A DNA stretch of 13,467 nucleotides from positions 1 through 13,467 of the forward strand of contig CAXRJA010000071.1 of assembly GCA_964230965.1 (NCBI GenBank), read 5' to 3'. The stretch is from UBA8290 sp964230965 (GTDB lineage Bacteria > Bacillota_I > Bacilli_A > Acholeplasmatales > Acholeplasmataceae). The notes beneath the pieces are model-generated. The model made no database searches. It had not been told where the DNA came from and saw nothing but the letters and a program-made list of their open reading frames with translations. Positions 7,313 to 11,732 of this stretch are shown in pieces. A program made the position numbers and the translations under genes. How positions within the stretch are numbered: the first letter of the stretch is position 1; every line of letters begins with the position of its first letter.

Positions 7313-7700
7313 TAGATGTAAACAAATAATCAAAGTCTTTTTCTGAAGTGTTTTCACGAAAAACAATCGCGACACCATCTTTATCATATCTAGGGATGAT
7401 ATGTAAATGGACATGAAACACAGTTTGACCGGCAACCTCTCCGACATTACTTAAAAAGTTAAAACCTTTTGGGTGTAAAGTCATACGAATTGCTTCGGCG
7501 ATTTTTTTACCAATCACCATCATGTGAGACAAAACATGATCCGGCGTTTCTAAAGCATCTTTAAAAGCTTCTTTTGAAACAACCAAACAATGACCTTTTG
7601 TTGCTTGAGAAATGTCTAGAAAAGACATAACCAAGTCATCCTCATAGAGCATATACGATGGTATTTCTTTATCTCTGATTTTTTCAAATATTGTTTTCAT
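7293..7700 (-). CDS. hit: HIT-family nucleotide-binding hydrolase
   Basis: Histidine-triad protein of 135 residues, a cytoplasmic dimeric nucleotide hydrolase or transferase; members act on AMP-linked or dinucleoside substrates. The fingerprint is complete: FEKIRDKEIPSYMLYED at the N-terminus, GHCLVV (36-41), GQTVFHVHLHIIPR (91-104) with His96, His98 and His100, where the central His is the usual nucleophile. It resembles the short bacterial Hit (YhaE) type. The start is supported by AGGGGG at about 7712-7707, 7-8 bases upstream, and by a promoter just beyond. The gene is single and opposite to its neighbours. Its stop lies inside the end of cssS (20-bp overlap), and it contains a plus-strand terminator-like hairpin for the cssS operon. 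The physiological substrate cannot be told from sequence. Confidence 0.92.
   Translation of the reverse strand: MKTIFEKIRDKEIPSYMLYEDDLVMSFLDISQATKGHCLVVSKEAFKDALETPDHVLSHMMVIGKKIAEAIRMTLHPKGFNFLSNVGEVAGQTVFHVHLHIIPRYDKDGVAIVFRENTSEKDFDYLFTSITKALS
7488..7508 (+). terminator. Candidate terminator of the galU-serS-cssRS operon, embedded in hit
   Basis: AATTGC-TTCG-GCGATT (7488-7503, one G-U pair, UUCG tetraloop) runs into seven Ts (7502-7508). It lies about 175 bases beyond the cssS stop, antisense to hit codons. On the minus strand it has no T tract, so its polarity fits the plus-strand operon, for which no other terminator is seen. Confidence 0.5.
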
Positions 7701-7721
7701 TGTGTTACCCCCTATGGCTTC

Positions 7722-7732
7722 ATTTTAGCACA
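7722..7732 (-). promoter_or_regulatory. Extended -10 promoter of hit
   Basis: The minus strand reads TGTGCTAAAAT, a TGn extension with TAAAAT, 21 bases before the hit ATG. It is identical over 11 bases to the galU promoter core. No clear -35 is seen. Confidence 0.55.
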
Positions 7733-7740
7733 TATTTCTT

Positions 7741-7768
7741 TTGAAAACGATTAAGACTATGTTAAGAT
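7741..7768 (+). promoter_or_regulatory. Promoter of pduL
   Basis: TTGAAA (7741-7746), a 16-base spacer ending in TGT, then TAAGAT (7763-7768). The start region would be about 7775, giving a leader of roughly 13 bases before the ATG at 7788. It is divergent from the hit promoter. Confidence 0.6.
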
Positions 7769-7787
7769 GTTTAAGGAAGGTGAACAC

Positions 7788-8378
7788 ATGAAAAAAATAC
7801 CAATAGGCGTTTCTGGAAGACACGCACATGTAACACAAGAGCATTTAGAAATCTTGTTTGGAAAAGGATTTGAACTCACAGAGTTTAAACCACTCTCTCA
7901 ACCTGGACAATATGCAGCAAATGAGAAAATAGATGTTGTTTCTCCAAAAGGAAACACCATTAAAGGTGTGCGTATTTTAGGACCTGTGAGACCGGCATCT
8001 CAAGTTGAAATATCTAGAAGCGATGCTTTAAGAGGTGGTTTTGAAGCACCCGTAAGATCGTCTGGAGATGTAAAAGGTAGCGGGGCTTGCATGCTCATTG
8101 GACCTAAAGGACAAGTTGAATTAGAAGAAGGTGTCATTATCGCGGATCGTCATATTCATTTTTCACTTGAAGATGCAGATGCTTTTGGTGTCAAAAACGG
8201 AGATATCGTCTCTATTCTAGTAGAAGGACAAAAACCTGGAATATTAGGAAATGTATTGTGCAGGGTGTCAAAAAGTTATGCACTAGATTGTCACCTAGAT
8301 ACTGATGACGGTAGCGCGTTTATGTTAAATACGGGCGATGAAGCAACACTTGTAAAATCATATGAAATTCAACAATAG
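7788..8378 (+). CDS. pduL: PduL-type phosphate acyltransferase (phosphotransacetylase)
   Basis: Converts acyl-CoA plus phosphate to acyl phosphate plus CoA; with acetate kinase this makes ATP from acetyl-CoA. The protein has 196 residues in two similar halves. Metal-binding histidines are in GVSGRHAHV (7-15, His12 and His14), ADRHIHF (119-125, His122 and His124) and DCHLDTDD (167-174, His169). Other family words are LSQPGQYA (36-43), VRILGPVR (61-68) and PVRSSGD (88-94). There is no N-terminal extension that would look like a microcompartment targeting peptide, and no shell-protein gene is nearby. It therefore probably serves general acetate metabolism in place of the unrelated Pta. The ATG at 7767 lies inside the -10 element; the ATG at 7788 has GGAAGGTGA at 7775-7783 and gives the normal N-terminus. 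Confidence 0.9.
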   Translation: MKKIPIGVSGRHAHVTQEHLEILFGKGFELTEFKPLSQPGQYAANEKIDVVSPKGNTIKGVRILGPVRPASQVEISRSDALRGGFEAPVRSSGDVKGSGACMLIGPKGQVELEEGVIIADRHIHFSLEDADAFGVKNGDIVSILVEGQKPGILGNVLCRVSKSYALDCHLDTDDGSAFMLNTGDEATLVKSYEIQQ

Positions 8379-8398
8379 TGCCAAAAAGGCGCTTTTTT
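8377..8398 (+). terminator. Terminator-like hairpin between pduL and rnmV
   Basis: AGTGCC-AAAAA-GGCGCT (8377-8393, one G-U pair) is followed by TTTTTT (8393-8398). It overlaps the pduL stop and ends 4 bases before the rnmV ATG. The short stem may make it leaky. Confidence 0.6.
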
Positions 8399-8402
8399 GT
8401 AT

Positions 8403-8939
8403 ATGAAAAAAACCATTATTGTAGTTGAGGGAACCCATGATGAGCATCATCTTAAAACACTTTATCCAGGTATAGAAACAATTTCTGTTGGTGGAAGTGC
8501 AGTGGATCAACACGTTTTAGAATTTTTAGTAAAGTATCAAAATGTACTTGATATTATTTTGTTGTTTGATCCTGATTTTCCCGGAGAAAAAATAAGAAAA
8601 AAAGTTGCTGAAAAACTTCAATCACCAAAACATATTTATGTTGACCAAAAGGTCGCCAAATCAAAAAAGAAAATAGGCATTGAACACATGTCAAAAAAAG
8701 ATTTAAACGAAGCATTTAAACATGTTGTTTTAGAAAAAAATGTACCTAGCATCTCAAAAAAAGACTTTGTAGATCTCGGCCTCCAAGGACAAAAAGGATC
8801 TAGAGCACTTAGAGATATGATTTCTTTTAAACTACATCTTGGCGGGAACGTCAATGCGAAAACTCTATTCAAACGATTAAATTTTATCGGAATCACTAAA
8901 GAAACACTTCAAAGGATAATGGATGGCACATCAATTTAA
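8403..8939 (+). CDS. rnmV: Ribonuclease M5 (5S rRNA maturation)
   Basis: Toprim-domain endonuclease that cuts precursor 5S rRNA to its mature ends in low-GC Gram-positive bacteria. At 178 residues it is close to the family length (about 186 in B. subtilis). The Toprim domain has IIVVEGTHD (5-13, Glu9) and the signature LLFDPDFPGEKIRKK (53-67, Asp56 and Asp58). GIEHMS (92-97) follows, and then the RNase M5-specific C-terminal part. The ATG at 8403 is preferred to the TTG at 8397, which lies in the terminator T tract. Neither has a Shine-Dalgarno site, and the start follows a terminator-like hairpin directly. It overlaps rsmA by 17 bases. The rnmV-rsmA pair is conserved in Firmicutes and fits joint rRNA maturation. 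Confidence 0.93.
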   Translation: MKKTIIVVEGTHDEHHLKTLYPGIETISVGGSAVDQHVLEFLVKYQNVLDIILLFDPDFPGEKIRKKVAEKLQSPKHIYVDQKVAKSKKKIGIEHMSKKDLNEAFKHVVLEKNVPSISKKDFVDLGLQGQKGSRALRDMISFKLHLGGNVNAKTLFKRLNFIGITKETLQRIMDGTSI

Positions 8940-9684
8940 AAAAAGATTTGGACAAAACTTTTTAAGAGATCAAAACTTACTAAAAAAAATTGTTCAAACA
9001 GCAAAAATTAAAGATAAACATGTAATTGAAATAGGTCCAGGTGAAGGGGGACTTACAAAGCACGCAATCAGAGAAGCGAAGGCGCTTGTGGCGTATGAAA
9101 TTGACACAACACTTCAACCAACACTTAGTTTGATAGAGCAATCCACTCCAAATGTCTCGTTTATATATGAGGATTTTTTATCGATACCAACGTTTGATAC
9201 AAAATATACCCACATAATAGGCAATATCCCTTACAATATCACATCACCAATTTTATTTAAGGTTCTAGCTTTAGATCATATTGAACGTGCAACGTTTATG
9301 GTTCAAAAAGAGTTTGCTGAGAGAATGACAGCATCATCAAAAACAAAAGCATACAACGCACTAACTGTGATGATGCAATTATCTTTTCATGCTACATATG
9401 AATTCACAGTAACAAAAAAAGTGTTTTATCCCACTCCAAAGGTTGATAGTGCGATTGTTTCTCTTCAAAGAAAAAATGTAAGCAACAACAAACTCAATCA
9501 ATTTGTAAAAGATTGCTTCAAACAAAAAAGAAAAACCATAATGAATAACTTATTTGAAACAAGAAGCATTTCGAAAGAAACAATATCGGATGCATTGTTA
9601 AGCTTAGGGTATTTAGAAAATGCGCGTGCAGAAGAAGTGGAACCCGCAGACTTTGTAAATCTATTTAATAAAACGCTTACATAA
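8923..9684 (+). CDS. rsmA: 16S rRNA (adenine1518-N6/adenine1519-N6)-dimethyltransferase
   Basis: Also called KsgA. It dimethylates two adjacent adenines in the 3' terminal hairpin of 16S rRNA during small-subunit assembly; its loss gives kasugamycin resistance in other bacteria. At 253 residues it is slightly shorter than usual (268-292). Motifs are the N-terminal KKRFGQNFL (6-14), SAM-binding EIGPGEGGLT (36-45), acidic Glu59 after strand 2, the catalytic NIPYNI (101-106), and FYPTPKVDSAIV (168-179). The C-terminal helical domain follows. The start lies inside rnmV, with AAAGGA at 8911-8916 six bases upstream, so the two genes are translated from one message. No strong terminator follows; there is only a T7 tract at 9700-9706 with a weak A/T stem. 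Confidence 0.95.
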   Translation: MAHQFKKRFGQNFLRDQNLLKKIVQTAKIKDKHVIEIGPGEGGLTKHAIREAKALVAYEIDTTLQPTLSLIEQSTPNVSFIYEDFLSIPTFDTKYTHIIGNIPYNITSPILFKVLALDHIERATFMVQKEFAERMTASSKTKAYNALTVMMQLSFHATYEFTVTKKVFYPTPKVDSAIVSLQRKNVSNNKLNQFVKDCFKQKRKTIMNNLFETRSISKETISDALLSLGYLENARAEEVEPADFVNLFNKTLT

Positions 9685-9717
9685 AGCCAAAAATCAAAGT
9701 TTTTTTGCATGCTTAAT

Positions 9718-9738
9718 TTGATTAAAGCCTTTAATCAA
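9718..9738. promoter_or_regulatory. Perfect dyad upstream of the spoVG promoter
   Basis: TTGATTAAA-GCC-TTTAATCAA is a perfect 9-bp inverted repeat with a 3-base centre. It lies 22 bases upstream of the spoVG -35 hexamer. There is no T tract on either strand, so it does not look like a terminator. An operator or mRNA 3'-end structure for rsmA are the options. The function is unknown. Confidence 0.4.
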
Positions 9739-9760
9739 GCCATAGAAAATGATGCAAAAG

Positions 9761-9788
9761 TTGAAATTCATAAATTATATGATATAAT
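9761..9788 (+). promoter_or_regulatory. Promoter of spoVG
   Basis: TTGAAA (9761-9766), a 16-base spacer ending in TGA, then consensus TATAAT (9783-9788). It is the best promoter in the window and gives a leader of about 25 bases containing GGAGG at 9808-9812. Confidence 0.75.
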
Positions 9789-9819
9789 GACGATAACGAT
9801 GATTCGTGGAGGAAAAAGG

Positions 9820-10092
9820 ATGAAAATTACTGATGTTCGTGTTAAACTCGTTGAAAGTGATAGTCGCTTAAGAGGTGTTGCTACCATTACATTTGATGAT
9901 GCATTTGTTGTTCATGACATTCGCATTATTGAAGGAGAAAATGGAATATTTGTTGCAATGCCATCCAAAAAAACACCAAACGGAACTTTTAGAGATATTG
10001 CACACCCAATTCATGGCGACATGCGTAAACTCATTGAAGAAGCGATTGTTAAAGCTTACGAAGATGTGAAAAATAACCCACCACAAGAATAA
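9820..10092 (+). CDS. spoVG: SpoVG family nucleic-acid-binding regulator
   Basis: Small site-specific DNA/RNA-binding protein of 90 residues (97 in B. subtilis). Family members affect septation in sporulating bacteria and virulence or envelope genes in Staphylococcus, Listeria and Borrelia. Recognisable words are ITDVRV (3-8), FVVHDIRIIEGENGIFVAMP (29-48), SKKTPNGTFRDIAHPI (49-64), and a charged helical C-terminus. The frame is open back to an ATG at 9709, but those 37 extra residues have no counterpart and contain the promoter. ATG 9820 with GGAGG seven bases upstream is the start. It is a single transcription unit with its own promoter and terminator, placed ahead of prs as in Bacillus, but without glmU between them. 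Its targets here are unknown; nothing in the window indicates sporulation. Confidence 0.95.
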   Translation: MKITDVRVKLVESDSRLRGVATITFDDAFVVHDIRIIEGENGIFVAMPSKKTPNGTFRDIAHPIHGDMRKLIEEAIVKAYEDVKNNPPQE

Positions 10093-10105
10093 ATGGTATG
10101 ATAAC

Positions 10106-10131
10106 AAACACGTCAATTGACGTGTTTTTTT
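10106..10131 (+). terminator. Intrinsic terminator of spoVG
   Basis: AAACACGTC-AATT-GACGTGTTT (10106-10127) is a perfect 9-bp stem inside a 22-base palindrome, followed by T to 10131. Confidence 0.9.
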
Positions 10132-10155
10132 ATGATTATTTAAATTAAATTCATG

Positions 10156-10161
10156 TATAAT
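10156..10161 (+). promoter_or_regulatory. -10 element of the prs-pth-mfd operon
   Basis: Consensus TATAAT preceded directly by TG, 22 bases before the prs ATG and just past the spoVG terminator. The -35 region is AT-rich without a good hexamer. The prs Shine-Dalgarno is AGAGG at 10174-10178. Confidence 0.6.
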
Positions 10162-10183
10162 AGAATGTGGAAAAGAGGTCTAT

Positions 10184-11167
10184 ATGTCAGTCGTTCACGA
10201 TAAAAAAGTAAAACTTTTTGCATTAAGTTCTAACTTACCGCTTGCTGAGAAAATCTCAGAATCTGCAAAAATCCCATTGTCTAAAGCAGAAGTTTTTAAG
10301 TTTTCTGATGGGGAAATCACAGTAAACATCGATGAAAGTGTCCGTGGACATGATGTGTTTATTATTCAATCTACTTCTGCACCAGCAAATGAACATCTCA
10401 TGGAATTACTGATCATGGCAGATGCAATTAAGCGTGCCTCCGCAAAATCACTTACTGTCATTATGCCGTATTACGGATATTCTAGACAAGACAGAAAATC
10501 TAGATCAAGACAACCCATTACAGCAAAACTTATCGCGGATTTAATTGAAGTTTCAGGCATTGATCGTGTGATTTCAATTGATCTACATGCAGCTCAAATT
10601 CAAGGGTTTTTCAACATACCCATCGATAATTTTCCAGCATCTTCTTTGCTTGCTGAAACATTCATAGACACACATTCTAAAGAAAATATTGTTGTAGTAT
10701 CCCCTGATCATGGTGGTGTGACACGTGCACGTATGGTTGCCAATTTATTAGGGGCACCACTTGCGATTATCGATAAGCGTCGTCCTAAACCGAATGTTGC
10801 TGAAATACAAAATATTATTGGTGATGTGAAAGGCATGCGTGCCATCATGATTGATGATATAATTGATACCGCAAGAACGTTGTGCGCAGGTGCAAAAGCA
10901 TTAAAAGATGCAGGTGCAACCGAAATTTATGCAATGGCAACACATCCGGTATTATCTGGGAATGCCATGGATCTTATTGAAAAATCTGTATTAAAAGAAG
11001 TGTTTGTTACCGATACAATTAAAGTTGATTTAACGCAATCACAAAAAATTAAACAAATTTCTATCGGTAAACTTTTAGGACGCTCTATTGTTCATATCGC
11101 GGGAGACTTACCAATCAGTCAACTATTTGATCGATTAGCACACAAGGTTAAGAAGGCCAATGACTAA
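10184..11167 (+). CDS. prs: Ribose-phosphate pyrophosphokinase (PRPP synthetase)
   Basis: Makes PRPP from ribose-5-phosphate and ATP for nucleotide, His/Trp and NAD synthesis; cytoplasmic, and hexameric in well-studied class I enzymes. At 327 residues it is slightly longer than usual (about 315). Motifs are RxxDGE-like KFSDGEITV (39-47), YYGYSRQDRKSRSRQPITAK (96-115), the metal/ATP site SIDLHAAQIQGFF (131-143, His135), SPDHGGVTRAR (173-183), and the flexible loop KRRPKPNVAE (198-207). The ribose-phosphate loop reads DDIIDTARTL (224-233): the Gly that normally occupies position 231 (DTAGT or DTGGT) is Arg, encoded by AGA at 10874-10876. Otherwise the active site looks intact, so the assignment is firm but activity deserves checking. 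The end overlaps pth by 8 bases. Confidence 0.96.
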   Translation: MSVVHDKKVKLFALSSNLPLAEKISESAKIPLSKAEVFKFSDGEITVNIDESVRGHDVFIIQSTSAPANEHLMELLIMADAIKRASAKSLTVIMPYYGYSRQDRKSRSRQPITAKLIADLIEVSGIDRVISIDLHAAQIQGFFNIPIDNFPASSLLAETFIDTHSKENIVVVSPDHGGVTRARMVANLLGAPLAIIDKRRPKPNVAEIQNIIGDVKGMRAIMIDDIIDTARTLCAGAKALKDAGATEIYAMATHPVLSGNAMDLIEKSVLKEVFVTDTIKVDLTQSQKIKQISIGKLLGRSIVHIAGDLPISQLFDRLAHKVKKAND

Positions 11168-11732
11168 ACTTGTTGTTGGTTTAGGTAACCCAGGAAAAAA
11201 ATACGAAAAAACCAGACATAATGCTGGTTTTATTGTTTTAAACCAATACATTAAACAACATAACATTACAATGCAGACAAAAGATAAGTTTTTAGGAGAT
11301 GTTGGTGTTTTTGGGACTCAAGACAACAAAACCATCTTTTTAAAACCGAACACATATATGAATTTATCTGGACAGTCTATATTAAAAGTCATCCAGTATT
11401 ATGATATAGAAATTAAAGACATCCTTGTATTTGTTGACGATATATATTTAGATGTAGGAACTTTAAGGTTAAGAGAAAAAGGTGGACACGGTGGGCAAAA
11501 CGGATTAAAAAATATCATCGCGCATTTGCAAACTCAAGATTTTAAACGTGTGCGTTTTGGTATTGGTGAAAATAAAAACATGCCACTGGATGCTTATGTT
11601 TTATCGAATTTTTCCAAGAACGAAGAACCGATTGTTTTCGACACCTTAATTGCTTGTATCGATATCATTGATCGATTTATACAAGAAGAACCCTTTGTTG
11701 ATGTCATGACAAGACACAACACAAAAAAATAA
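11160..11732 (+). CDS. pth: Peptidyl-tRNA hydrolase
   Basis: Cleaves peptidyl-tRNAs released from stalled ribosomes and recycles tRNA; monomeric cytoplasmic enzyme. The 190-residue length is normal. Active-site residues are visible in order: GLGNPGKKY (7-15, Asn10), TRHNAGF (18-24, catalytic His20), KPNTYMNLSG (62-71, Asn68), FVDDIYLD (91-98, Asp93) and GGHGGQNGLKNI (108-119, Asn114). The start overlaps the end of prs, with GAAGG at 11152-11156 only three bases before the ATG, suggesting coupled translation. Its stop overlaps the mfd start in TAATG. Gene order matches B. subtilis prs-ctc-pth-fin-mfd with ctc and fin absent. A hairpin AAAACCAG-N8-CTGGTTTT lies at 11208-11231, in the codons for the conserved TRHNAGF. 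Confidence 0.97.
   Translation: MTKLVVGLGNPGKKYEKTRHNAGFIVLNQYIKQHNITMQTKDKFLGDVGVFGTQDNKTIFLKPNTYMNLSGQSILKVIQYYDIEIKDILVFVDDIYLDVGTLRLREKGGHGGQNGLKNIIAHLQTQDFKRVRFGIGENKNMPLDAYVLSNFSKNEEPIVFDTLIACIDIIDRFIQEEPFVDVMTRHNTKK

Noticed and set aside
7767..7787. Earlier in-frame ATG for pduL
   Set aside because: It overlaps the -10 element; the next ATG has the Shine-Dalgarno and matches the family start.
9685..9710. Terminator after rsmA (T7 tract at 9700-9706)
   Set aside because: The only stem is CAAAAA/TTTTTTG, which uses the T tract itself and has almost no G-C pairs; too weak to call.
9709..9819. Open frame in front of spoVG that could encode a 37-residue extension or a small peptide
   Set aside because: It contains a near-consensus promoter and the dyad, has no ribosome-binding site at 9709, and SpoVG proteins begin at the ATG at 9820.
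10245..10259. Hairpin CTGAGA-AAA-TCTCAG in prs
   Set aside because: Short, no T tract on either side, and likely by chance.
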